A model generated the notes under the pieces. The model saw only the letters and a list, made by a program, of their open reading frames with translations, was not told where the DNA came from and made no database searches. The translations under genes and the position numbers were made by a program. Below, piece after piece: positions 25,777-34,324 of a stretch of 64,000 nt of DNA. Within the stretch, counting starts at the first letter, position 1. Every line of letters begins with the position of its first letter. The stretch comes from Gp6-AA40 sp035571515 (GTDB lineage: Bacteria > Acidobacteriota > Vicinamibacteria > Vicinamibacterales > UBA2999): the NCBI GenBank assembly GCA_035571515.1, contig DATNCQ010000130.1, positions 12,527 to 76,526 on the forward strand. The letters are read 5' to 3'.

Positions 25777-26483
25777 GATGATGCGTACGACGCTGAGGTC
25801 GGAGCCAGCATCGGCTCGAGCAGTTCCTTGATCCCGTCTGACACCGTCTGGACGTCCGGCGACGCATCAACGACACGAAAATCGTATTCGTCGGTCATGC
25901 GGTCGAAGATCGTGAGCAGCCGTGTCTGGTAGGCAACGTAGCTGTCGTACAGATCCTCGCCGAGGCGAAGGTCCATGCCCGATTCCCAGTAGTTGAAGCC
26001 GGAGGTCTGCATCACGCGCGTGACCAGTTCATCGACGGTGGTCTTGAGATAGACGACGATGTCTGGTTTCAGCGCGAACTCGTACACGCGCCTGACCCAT
26101 TGCGGATCTGCGCCGCGCACGGTCGCGCGCGCCATCAGCGAAAACGTATACCGGTCGGTGAGGACGACAAATCCCGCGCGCAGCGCGGGGATCATCTCGT
26201 TCTCCAGGCGGTCGGCGAAATCGGTGGCGTAGAACAGGCTCATCGTCACGCCGCCGAGCGTGTGGCCTTCCTTGGCCGCCTTCAGGCCCTTCCCGGCGAG
26301 TGCCGACCGCGTCATCCCGGTGTCGAGCACCGCGTGTCCTCTGCTCTCGAGCCATTCCCGGAGCAGCCCGATGTGCGTGGAGCGGCCGACGCCGTCGGTG
26401 CCCTCGAGGACGACCAGCTTGCCCTTCAGCTCGCTTGGTTTAACTGCCGGGAGGCCTTGACCATAGAATGCAAATCGACCCAT
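25773..26483 (-). CDS. Thymidylate-kinase-like P-loop protein (copy 2)
   Basis: 236 residues from ATG 26483, or about 223 if GTG 26444 is used. Walker A is GTDGVGRST and the nucleoside-binding region includes LTDRYTFS. Overall order matches dTMP kinase. The usual LID arginines are not obvious (YWESGMDLRLG replaces the common LID), so the substrate may differ from dTMP. It overlaps its paralogue upstream by about 58 nt and the ABC exporter downstream by 4 nt. Confidence 0.82.
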   Translation of the reverse strand: MGRFAFYGQGLPAVKPSELKGKLVVLEGTDGVGRSTHIGLLREWLESRGHAVLDTGMTRSALAGKGLKAAKEGHTLGGVTMSLFYATDFADRLENEMIPALRAGFVVLTDRYTFSLMARATVRGADPQWVRRVYEFALKPDIVVYLKTTVDELVTRVMQTSGFNYWESGMDLRLGEDLYDSYVAYQTRLLTIFDRMTDEYDFRVVDASPDVQTVSDGIKELLEPMLAPTSASYASS

Positions 26484-27163
26484 CTCCGAATCCTGGTCTT
26501 CCTGGCGCCGGTCAGCGCCTTCGTCACGAGCGTCCGCATCTCCGCCTGCTGTTCTTCGATGGAGCGGCTGGCATCGATGACCACGAGGCCGAATTCCTTG
26601 ACCATGCTGTCGTACGCATCGACGACCGCGCCCTGGAAGAGACGAAAGCTTTCCTCGATGTCCCCGCTCACCTGCCGGTCCATGCCGGCCTCGTAGTACT
26701 TGATCGCGTCCCGGCCGCCGACGATGCGCTTCATCGCGTCGTCAACGGCGATCCGGAAGTAGAAGGCGATCGTCGGTTTGACCGCGAACTGATACAGGTT
26801 GCGGACCCACCCCGGGTTGACGCCACGCGCGACGTCCCGGGCAAACGCCGTGTAGACGTAGCGATCGGCGAGCACCAGCGCCCCGGCCTTGAGCGGCGGG
26901 ATGATCTGCTGCTCGGTGCGATCGGCGAAGTCGGTGGCGTGAATCAGGCTGAAGGTCATCGGCGTCAGCATCCGCTTCTTCTTGCCGCGCCGCGTGACGT
27001 CGCGAACCAGCGCCGAAGAATTCCACTCGCTGAAGAACGTGCCGTAGCCTTCGGATTCGAGCCACTTCTCGAGTAGCGCGAGCTGCGTGCTCTTGCCGGA
27101 CCCGTCGATGCCCTCGACGACGAACAGACGTCCGGGAAATCGATGCTTGCCGTAGGTCTTCAT
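26426..27163 (-). CDS. Thymidylate-kinase-like P-loop protein (copy 1)
   Basis: 245 residues from ATG 27163. Walker A GIDGSGKST, then LADRYVYTA and a divergent lid region IKYYEAGMD. Shares the unusual block SLIHATDFADRTE with the downstream copy (SLFYATDFADRLE), so the two are tandem paralogues in one subfamily. The gene starts 4 nt after the Omp85-like stop. The longer frame back to 27511 runs through the Omp85 gene antisense space and is rejected. Confidence 0.84.
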   Translation of the reverse strand: MKTYGKHRFPGRLFVVEGIDGSGKSTQLALLEKWLESEGYGTFFSEWNSSALVRDVTRRGKKKRMLTPMTFSLIHATDFADRTEQQIIPPLKAGALVLADRYVYTAFARDVARGVNPGWVRNLYQFAVKPTIAFYFRIAVDDAMKRIVGGRDAIKYYEAGMDRQVSGDIEESFRLFQGAVVDAYDSMVKEFGLVVIDASRSIEEQQAEMRTLVTKALTGARKTRIRRWVDLHSMVKASRQLNQAS

Positions 27164-27167
27164 GTGG

Positions 27168-29240
27168 CTAGAAGCCTCGCGACACGGACGCGTAGAAGGC
27201 GACGCGTTCGCGGCTGCGGCTGGCCTCGACGCGGGCGGCGACCGTACGCGAGTGGCGGTACTGAAGACCGCCTCCGACTCCCGACTGCCAGTTGCGCGAA
27301 TCGAAACGGTGCGTGCCCCACACCTGGCCCGTGTCCGCGGACGCGAACACCTCAACGCCGCGGACGTTGGTGATCGAGTAGACCGTCTGCTGCAGTTCGC
27401 TGGAGACCAGGATGACGTTGTTGTCGCGGAAGCGGTAGGAGTGATAGCCGCGCAGGTACTGGCGTCCGCCGAGCCACGAGAGATCGTAGTACGGGATCGT
27501 ATTGCCCCCACCCGCCGGCGTCTTGAACTGCCCGCGCGAGCGGAGCAGGAGCGACGTGTGGGGGCTGCCGAGCGGCGCGTGTGCGCGCGCGTCGAATTCC
27601 ACTTCCATCCACCCGTATTTCGCGGCGCCGGTGCGGCGGCCGATGCCGTCCGCCGAGGCGACGCGGCCGAACAGATTCAGCCCGCGCGTCAGGCCGATGC
27701 CGTTGTCGCGCGTGTCGTAGCTGAGGAAGGTGCCGTAGGTCAGGATCTGCGAGTCGGTTGGATCCGCGCGCAGCACGCCGTGCGTGTCCATCAGCTGCGT
27801 ATAGATCCCGCCCTGCAAGTGCTCCGTCAGATCGCGATAGAACGATCCCTGGTAGCTGCGGCGGTCGACGGTGAATTCCGTGTCGAGGTCCTCAGACGTT
27901 CGCGGCCCGACTCCGTAGAAATCGGTGCGGCGGTGCAGCTGGCTGAACCAGACGTCGGCGTGGTTGCGGCTGCCGGCGATATTGGGGAGAAATGCCTCCA
28001 GGTCCCATCGCCGATCCCGTCGCGTCGTCCTGAGAGCGGTCGCGCGGAACTCCACCCCGGGAATCGCGCCGGCGGTGGTGAGCTGAACGCCCCCGCCAAT
28101 TCCAGATCCCTGCTCGAAGCCGCCGAAGATGGCGTGCGCGTAGCGCGTGCCGACGTCGATGGCGGTGAGCGTTTCGCGGAGAGGCACCTGCCGGCACGTG
28201 GATTCGAGACAGCGCCTCGCGTCGGTCACGGCGGGCGTCGGCGCCGCGGCGATCCCATCTCCGAGTCGCTGGAGCGTGGCAATCCGCTGCATGACGATCC
28301 GCGTGTACGCCTCCACGTCGCCCGGCGAGAACCCGGCGGCCCGGAAGGCATCACCGATTTGCGGCGCTGACAATTCGCCGAGGCGGTCGCCGATCCAGCG
28401 CGCGTCCGCGATGGGCACCCGCTTCACCAGGCTCTCCATCCGTGTCCGGAGGCGGTAGTTCCGGAACGCAAAAACCGTCAGGAAGAAGGGCCGGCTGTTC
28501 ATCCGGAAATCGACGTAGGCGGGAGTGACCTTGTCGATGAACGACGTGTCCGAATAGTCCTTGAGAACGCCTTTGCTGCGATTGAGGGCGTTGCCGGTGC
28601 GCCCGAACGTGGCGCCGAGGTCCGTGACGCCGTACTGGCCGCCGCCGGTGGATGTCCCGGTCGCGCTGTTGTTGATCGCTTTCAGATCCCAGTTGTTGAC
28701 GAGCGCCATCATGACCTTCAGCCCGTTGAATTCGCGCCTGCCGACAAACGGGTTGTCGTACCAATCCCACGGGATCGAGTCGCCGCCGGGAACGTCGCGC
28801 TCCAGCCGCGCGCCGCGCACGGTGTCGCCGTCCGTCACGAACTCGCCGCCGCGGGCGAGCCGGATCAAGCCACGGACGCGAATCTGCGGCCGGTAATAGT
28901 CTTCGTCTACCGTGTAGCCTGCCGCCCAGAGCAGTCTCGAGGCGGCGCTCTCCGACCGTGCCTCTTCGCCGAGCTTCACCTTCCATCTGATTCCGCGCTC
29001 GTCGACCACGTCGAATTTCGGCGAGGTCCCGCTGATGGATTCCCCGACGAACGTGAAGTCGATGCCGGGCTCGCGGTCTTTACCACCGGGGCCCGTCGCG
29101 AGGTCCAGGGCGGCGGCGTCTCCGCGGTCATGCCAGATCGCCGACGTGCCCGGGGCGTTCTGCGCAAGGGCGGGCGCCGCCAGCAGACATGCGGCGATTG
29201 CGGGGCACACCCCGGCGCGCGCGATTGGGCTTCGTCGCAT
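27168..29240 (-). CDS. Omp85/BamA-like outer membrane protein with novel N-terminus
   Basis: 690 residues from ATG 29240. Signal peptide, then an N-terminal region of about 350 residues without recognisable POTRA repeats, then a beta-barrel. The barrel carries LRGYHSYRFRD, the Omp85 VRGF-type loop motif, and the protein ends in an aromatic residue (SVSRGF), the usual barrel-insertion signal. First gene of an operon with two TMK-like proteins and an ABC exporter. The non-POTRA N-terminus suggests a role other than general barrel assembly, for example lipid or polymer transfer. Confidence 0.8.
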   Translation of the reverse strand: MRRSPIARAGVCPAIAACLLAAPALAQNAPGTSAIWHDRGDAAALDLATGPGGKDREPGIDFTFVGESISGTSPKFDVVDERGIRWKVKLGEEARSESAASRLLWAAGYTVDEDYYRPQIRVRGLIRLARGGEFVTDGDTVRGARLERDVPGGDSIPWDWYDNPFVGRREFNGLKVMMALVNNWDLKAINNSATGTSTGGGQYGVTDLGATFGRTGNALNRSKGVLKDYSDTSFIDKVTPAYVDFRMNSRPFFLTVFAFRNYRLRTRMESLVKRVPIADARWIGDRLGELSAPQIGDAFRAAGFSPGDVEAYTRIVMQRIATLQRLGDGIAAAPTPAVTDARRCLESTCRQVPLRETLTAIDVGTRYAHAIFGGFEQGSGIGGGVQLTTAGAIPGVEFRATALRTTRRDRRWDLEAFLPNIAGSRNHADVWFSQLHRRTDFYGVGPRTSEDLDTEFTVDRRSYQGSFYRDLTEHLQGGIYTQLMDTHGVLRADPTDSQILTYGTFLSYDTRDNGIGLTRGLNLFGRVASADGIGRRTGAAKYGWMEVEFDARAHAPLGSPHTSLLLRSRGQFKTPAGGGNTIPYYDLSWLGGRQYLRGYHSYRFRDNNVILVSSELQQTVYSITNVRGVEVFASADTGQVWGTHRFDSRNWQSGVGGGLQYRHSRTVAARVEASRSRERVAFYASVSRGF

Positions 29241-29292
29241 GGGGCAGCGTAGGCCTGTGGGGCGAGTTCTGTCCGTCCCCTTTTGAACAGCC

Positions 29293-30420
29293 ATGCAGAC
29301 CCCGGACGCGTACTGTGGTGGCGGTGAGAGCCCGTCAGTGAAGCTGTTGATCCAACCCGAAGACGGCATCGCGCCGCTCGTCGCCGCTATCAAAGGCGCC
29401 CGCAAGAGCGTCCACGTCGTGATCTTCCGCCTCGATCGGGCGGAGATCGAGGCGGCGCTGACGGCTGCGGCCAAGCGTGGCGTGCAGGTGACCGCGCTCA
29501 TCACGCACGCCAACGAGGGCGGGGAAAAGAGTCTGCGCAAGCTGGAAATGCGCCTGCTCGAGCAGGGCGTGACGGTGTCCCGCACCTCTGACGATCTCGT
29601 GCGCTATCACGACAAGCTGCTGATCATCGACCGGCGTGTGCTGTACGTGATGTCATTCAACTTTACGCATCTCGACGTCGACCACAGCCGTGGCTTTGCC
29701 ATCGTCACCAAGAAGAAGAAGCTCGTGTCAGAGGCGCTGAAGCTGCTGGCGGCCGACAACGACCGTTCGACTTACGAAGCCGGCGCGGACGACTTTGTCG
29801 TCAGCCCCGTCAACGCGCGCCAACAGCTGCTCGCGCTCATCCACCGCGCTCACAAGGAGCTGCTCATCTACGACCCCAACATTGCGGACGCGGAGATGCT
29901 GCGCGCCCTCGACGCGCGCGCGAGACACGGGGTGCGTGTCCGGATCATCGGTTCCGTCGGCAGGAAGAGTCCCCGCCTGAACGTACGGCCACTGGGCGGA
30001 TTCCGGCTGCACACCCGGACGATCATCCGCGACGGGTGTGAAGGATTCGTTGGCAGCCAGAGTCTGCGGGAGGCCGAGCTCAATTCGCGGCGTGAAGTCG
30101 GCGTCATCGTCCGCCACGCGAAGGTCGTCGCCGGTCTCGTGGACACGTTCGAAGCGGACTGGTCGGCGAAAGAAACCATCGAGAGCGTGGCCACGCTGAA
30201 GGCCGCGCGGCACGCGCTCAAGAGGAACCTCAAGGCGAACATGAAGAAGCTCTCGCCGCTCGATCCGCTGGTGAGAGAGGCGCTCCGGGAGGTCGTTTCC
30301 AAGACCGACGGCAGCGCGACGCTGACGACGAGGGAAATGAAAGACACCGTCGAGAAAGCGGTGAGGGAAGCCGTGCGGGAGCGCGTGCAGGAAATGTTGA
30401 GCGAGTCCAGCGAGCAATAA
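29293..30420 (+). CDS. Phospholipase D-like protein
   Basis: 375 residues. First HKD motif is intact: H106-D-K108 with D113 in YHDKLLIID. The second (LHTRTIIRDG) has Arg242 in place of Lys, so activity may be reduced or the specificity changed. A long helical C-terminus (about 300-375) follows. No signal peptide. Divergent from the Omp85-like operon with 52 nt between starts, so the promoters are shared. Possible phosphodiester transfer on lipids or nucleic acid. Confidence 0.82.
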   Translation: MQTPDAYCGGGESPSVKLLIQPEDGIAPLVAAIKGARKSVHVVIFRLDRAEIEAALTAAAKRGVQVTALITHANEGGEKSLRKLEMRLLEQGVTVSRTSDDLVRYHDKLLIIDRRVLYVMSFNFTHLDVDHSRGFAIVTKKKKLVSEALKLLAADNDRSTYEAGADDFVVSPVNARQQLLALIHRAHKELLIYDPNIADAEMLRALDARARHGVRVRIIGSVGRKSPRLNVRPLGGFRLHTRTIIRDGCEGFVGSQSLREAELNSRREVGVIVRHAKVVAGLVDTFEADWSAKETIESVATLKAARHALKRNLKANMKKLSPLDPLVREALREVVSKTDGSATLTTREMKDTVEKAVREAVRERVQEMLSESSEQ

Positions 30421-30553
30421 GCGCGCATCATGACCGCCGCCGGTGGTCACCCCTGACCGTCTTACTCTGAAAAGACCCTTACGACCTGCCCGCGCTGCGA
30501 GAGCGACACGATCGAAGTGTTGCCCGCGACCAATCCCGGCAACATCAAGGAAC

Positions 30554-30785
30554 GTCGACAATCTCGGCGAAAGGGTTCGGAAAGGCGTGCTCGAGAAGGC
30601 GCGACAGGGCCACTGGCCGAGCGTGGCCCCGATTGGCTACGTGAACAGTCCCGTGACGCGCCGAATCGAGCCCGATCCCGAGCGAGCACCATCATCACGA
30701 AGTTATTCAAATGGTACGCGACCGGCGGGTATTCGCCGAAGGCGCTCACGGCGAAGGCAACGGCGGCGGCGCTGACCAATCGCGC
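30554..30785 (+). pseudogene. Serine recombinase fragment (recombinase domain)
   Basis: NLGERVRKGVLEKARQGHWP and PIGYVNSPVTRRIEPDPERAP match the start of the large serine recombinase (resolvase/invertase) domain. A +1 frameshift then continues as IITKLFKWYATGGYSPKAL and TAKATAAALTNRASG. The catalytic N-terminus and the C-terminus are missing. Confidence 0.8.
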
Positions 30786-30808
30786 GTCCGGCAGTCTGCT
30801 TCCGCGGG

Positions 30809-30991
30809 CGCAAGGTGAATCTGAGTCACGTCTTCGCCGGTCAAAGCGTCGGCGTGACCCAGGTCGGCGAGCGCATCTGGCTCGTCACCTTCATGCAGTA
30901 CGATTTGGGCTATTTCGACGATGAGACGTGCCGGCTCGAACCGATCGAGAATCCGTTCGGGCCGAAAGTGTTACCCATGTCTCCGGAATGA
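30809..30991 (+). pseudogene. IS481-like transposase C-terminal fragment
   Basis: The last 60 residues of a DDE integrase: VGERIWLVTFMQYDLGYFDD then CRLEPIENPFGPKVLPMSPE and stop. It abuts the serine recombinase fragment and is followed by two near-copies of a terminal motif (GTTACCCATGTCTCCGG and GTCACCCATGTGCCCGG), probably the right end of the element. Confidence 0.8.
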
Positions 30992-31029
30992 ACTGTCACC
31001 CATGTGCCCGGAATGAACCCTGAAAAGAT

Positions 31030-31074
31030 TGGCTCCTCAGGCTGGATTCGAACCAGCAACCCTCCGGTTAACAG
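31030..31074 (-). repeat. tRNA-Asn(GUU) 3'-half fragment, att-like copy 2
   Basis: Same 45-nt segment as 12729-12773 with one difference; here the T stem is intact and the anticodon stem is nearly complete before the sequence diverges. Direct orientation relative to copy 1, 18.3 kb away. Not a functional tRNA gene. Confidence 0.85.
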
Positions 31075-31332
31075 GCGGAAAAAGAAGCGTTAGCCGCCCT
31101 TTGCGGCGGTGTGTTGGCCGTTGCTGGATCGTGCGCCATCACTCGTAGAATCCGCCGATTTTCGACCTTCGCGTTATGCCGCCGCTTGCCGCCGTTTGCT
31201 GCATTTTGGTGCACCGAAAGGGCAACAAAAGGGCAACGCTCGGCTTCATGAGTCGGTTGTGTGAAAGTGCGAGGAATACACATGATGATGCATGTCGCCC
31301 CTTGGAATTCTCAATTGCTGCCGCGCAATGCC

Positions 31333-31518
31333 TCAACGGTCGGTCTGCAGCAACAGCTCGGCGACGTACTCATGGCTTTTCTTGCCTCGAGGCTTGAGAC
31401 GCAGATCTCGCCGCCTGCGCAGGAACGCCTCGGCTTGATCTACATCGCTCTCAAGGCAAGAAATCTTGGCTAGTCGATCAGCGATTCTTTGGGCAAGGGC
31501 GAGCGGATCAAGACGCAC
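31333..31518 (-). CDS. Small basic hypothetical protein
   Basis: 61 residues from GTG 31518 with GGGAG about 8 nt upstream. Two amphipathic stretches (PLALAQRIADRLAKISCLES and about 30-55) give a helical, Arg-rich protein. No family recognised; in a mobile-element-rich stretch it may be a small accessory gene or chance. Confidence 0.35.
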   Translation of the reverse strand: MRLDPLALAQRIADRLAKISCLESDVDQAEAFLRRRRDLRLKPRGKKSHEYVAELLLQTDR

Positions 31519-31870
31519 TCTGTAGTCTCCCGCGTCCTCACCTTATCGCATACGAAACGTTAGCAAGCGGGCCAAGACATGCCTGGCCTTTCCGGATGTC
31601 GGGCAGCGTGCAGCGGGACGTCATGCGACCCGCGGTGGTTCGCGCGCGAATCGAGAACGGGCGCCACTGATTTTTTGGGGCGTACTCCCGCGCTGTTGTG
31701 CGATCTGTTCGTCAGTGATGTGATTCACGAGTACGTCAAGGCGGCATGACCGGGTTCTGCACCCTCCAGGACGAGGAAATACGCTCAGCGCGGGTGTAGT
31801 ATATTGCCCCTGTTTCGCGCCAACATCGACCCCCCGGACTTGAAAATTTGGGCGCACGTAGGAGTCCGCC

Positions 31871-32347
31871 ATGAGACCAGCGTTGCTGCTCGCGGCAATC
31901 ATTTCTGTTGCTGCACCAGTCGTCGTCAGTGCCCAGGAGCCCGTCGATTGTGGACCCAAGGGGGACAAGCACGAGGTTATCAAGCACAAGGGCGAGCGGC
32001 CGCTCCCCAGACCCGCAGCCGGACGGTCGATGATCGTCATCGTTGTCGGCGGATCTTTCTACAAGAGCTACCAGCAGAAGCTCGCCGTGAACGGAGAATG
32101 GCGTGCTGTGATGAACGAATCCCAGTACAGCTTTTTCGAAGTGGATCCAGGTCTGCAGAAATTGTGCTGGGCCGTGAGAAGCGGTAAGCGTGATGACAAT
32201 TTCCTGCTCCTGACCACCAGGCCCGACGAGACGTACTACATTCGCGGGACCGTCGCGAAGGGAATCTCCGAACTCGACGCTGATGAAGCACAGAAGCTGG
32301 TCCAGAAGATGACGTACGTAACGTTCGAGGCGCGACGTGAGAACTGA
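31871..32347 (+). CDS. Exported DUF2846-like protein
   Basis: 158 residues with a signal peptide (MRPALLLAAIISVAAPVVVS). The body fits the DUF2846 pattern: a beta strand MIVIVVGGSFYKSYQQKLAV, a tight turn, FFEVDPGLQKLCWAVRS, and YYIRGTVAKG. DUF2846 proteins are small periplasmic or lipoprotein beta-sandwiches of unknown role. Overlaps the next gene by 11 nt, so the two are likely coupled. Confidence 0.7.
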   Translation: MRPALLLAAIISVAAPVVVSAQEPVDCGPKGDKHEVIKHKGERPLPRPAAGRSMIVIVVGGSFYKSYQQKLAVNGEWRAVMNESQYSFFEVDPGLQKLCWAVRSGKRDDNFLLLTTRPDETYYIRGTVAKGISELDADEAQKLVQKMTYVTFEARREN

Positions 32348-32816
32348 TGGACGGCTCATCGCCGCCGCGGCAGTCGTCACGCTGATCTCGATCGGCGCAG
32401 GTGCCTCGCAGACTGCGCAGTCCTCCAGTAAGACGTGGTCCAACGTCATGTATTTGGGGGGAGTGGCCGGCGTTCGTGGCAAGTCACTCGACTGGGACAA
32501 CAAGCTGACGATCTCGAGAGAGAAAATCACGTTCACCGGCAAGAAGATTAGTTTCGAGATCCAGACGGACACAGTCCGACGTCTGGACTACACAGGGCAC
32601 CGGCACGTGAACGATGGTGCCGCAGGAACCGGGTTCGTCGCAGGAGGACTTCTTGGCGCACTTGCGGGGTCCTCGGCGAAGTCGACCGACCACTACCTTG
32701 AGATCACGTACGCACTTGCCGATGGGTCCCCTAGCGGGTTCCTGCTTCGTCTCCACAAAGATAACCAGCAAGAGATCATCGACGCCATACACGCCGCCAC
32801 TGGTATCGAGAAGTAG
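32337..32816 (+). CDS. Exported hypothetical protein with Gly-rich hydrophobic segment
   Basis: 159 residues from GTG 32337. Signal peptide, then a region with GTGFVAGGLLGALAGSSAKS, a Gly-zipper-like membrane segment, and a C-terminal alpha/beta stretch. No named family recognised. Coupled to the DUF2846-like gene, suggesting a joint envelope function. Confidence 0.65.
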   Translation: MRTDGRLIAAAAVVTLISIGAGASQTAQSSSKTWSNVMYLGGVAGVRGKSLDWDNKLTISREKITFTGKKISFEIQTDTVRRLDYTGHRHVNDGAAGTGFVAGGLLGALAGSSAKSTDHYLEITYALADGSPSGFLLRLHKDNQQEIIDAIHAATGIEK

Positions 32817-33004
32817 CGTCGGGCTGTGACCAGGGTGCCTTGACACGCAAGTAATTGACTTGCATATCGATCGCCAGCGCCATGTCGAAGATTGACACCG
32901 ACGGCGTATTCAAGTGGGCATCATCGAGGAGCCCGACGACCGAGGCGTCGACCTGCCGTCGAGGAAGAAGCCCGTAATGTTCCAGTTCTCGGCCGACCCC
33001 ACGA

Positions 33005-33240
33005 TCACGCCGCCCGCTCATAGAAGTTGAGCAGCTCGCCAAGCCTCCGGCGGCACCGCACGCGGCGCGTCCCGTCGGTCACCGGCGTACCGACGATGGG
33101 TCGATTGTCGAGACCCTGATGATTCCGCTCGCGATGATAGTGCGCGACGAACTCCGTGATGACGTGCCGGAAGTGCCCCTCACCGATTGGAATAATGCGA
33201 TCGAGACATTCTTCGTTGATCGACCGTACGAATCTCGGCG
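33005..33240 (-). pseudogene. IS481-like integrase C-terminal fragment
   Basis: Minus-strand frame RFVRSINEECLDRIIPIGEG ... HYHRERNHQGLDN ... RRRLGELLNFYERAA then stop. This is the C-terminal third of an integrase catalytic domain, carrying its last acidic-box region, with no intact upstream part. Confidence 0.85.
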
Positions 33241-33368
33241 CGTGCGCGCTTCAATCGATCGTTGACATCCTTCGATCTTCGGAGGAACGCCCTACTCGAT
33301 GGCGACACTTTTAGGCGCTTGCGCGCGGTGTCGGACCGGAGGCTCTACTTGCGTCAGGACCATACACT

Positions 33369-34319
33369 GTGACTGCCGCGGCAGCTCGTCGGAGGTCATC
33401 GAGCGCAACGCTTACCCCCGGCACTCTAAGACTCGCGAACTTCGCAATCGGCCGTGAGCGCGCCGTCCATCGGGCCCTCGACCGCCTTTACGTCATCGCG
33501 AAGCGCGGTTCCGTTTTTCGCACTTACGACGGCCACATGCTGATGGCGTTCGCACTCACCGCGAGCACGTCGCGCAGCCGCGCGCTCCAGGTCAAGGCAC
33601 GTGCAATGGGGCGCGAACGTGCGTGTTACTGGATGGAGCGGTGGCCTGTTATCTGCCCCCGGCTGGACGCCGATTCCGTTCTGGAGCAGGTGATCGCGAG
33701 CGACGCCACCAACAGGCTCGGTCTTAATACACGTCGCATTCAGCATGACCTGCGCGCCACTGTCAAGAGGTACTCCACAAAGTCCCTCCTCTATTTCGAC
33801 CCGAAGCGTCAGCACGTCCCTACGGACCTGGCAGTAGAGCCATTCGAGGCCTGGTACTACGCGCTAACGAACGCCTATTTCTGCGCGCGCCAGGCAATGC
33901 CGCTGCCGGTCAGCCCTGGCGACTTGCTCAAGCTCTTACCTGGCCTACTGCCCTATCCGCCGGCCGGAACTCCCCACCACTACCAAGCGGTATACGCCGT
34001 GACACACATAGTGTACGTGCACAACGACTACGGCGAAAGGCGGCTCTCGTCCGGCACCTTTCGGCGCGTGCGCGCCTTTCTCAAGGCCAGCCTGGGTCCG
34101 GCGTTGGAACGACAGGAGCCTGACACAGTCGCGGAGATCGTCGAGAGCCTACTCGCGCTCAGTGTGCCGGACACAGATCCTCTGATCGAGGTCGGGCGAG
34201 CGTTTCTCCTCGCCACGCAGCGTGCCGATGGCGGATGGGGTGACCGCGTCGACGGCTACGGAGGCTTTCACACTATCTGGGCAGCCATCGACGCGCTCAG
34301 AGACCATTCCTGGAGTTAG
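33369..34319 (+). CDS. Alpha/alpha-toroid-like protein of unknown function
   Basis: 316 residues from GTG 33369. The C-terminus has a QRADGGWG ... YGGFHTIWAAIDAL block resembling repeats of terpene cyclase/prenyltransferase alpha/alpha toroids (QxxDGGW). The N-terminal half is helical with many Arg and Tyr residues and no recognised domain. It is followed after 5 nt by the HD-domain gene, and the pair sits between transposase fragments. No catalytic Asp motif (DxDD) of cyclases is seen, so enzymatic cyclisation is unlikely. Confidence 0.65.
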   Translation: MTAAAARRRSSSATLTPGTLRLANFAIGRERAVHRALDRLYVIAKRGSVFRTYDGHMLMAFALTASTSRSRALQVKARAMGRERACYWMERWPVICPRLDADSVLEQVIASDATNRLGLNTRRIQHDLRATVKRYSTKSLLYFDPKRQHVPTDLAVEPFEAWYYALTNAYFCARQAMPLPVSPGDLLKLLPGLLPYPPAGTPHHYQAVYAVTHIVYVHNDYGERRLSSGTFRRVRAFLKASLGPALERQEPDTVAEIVESLLALSVPDTDPLIEVGRAFLLATQRADGGWGDRVDGYGGFHTIWAAIDALRDHSWS

Positions 34320-34324
34320 GGAGT

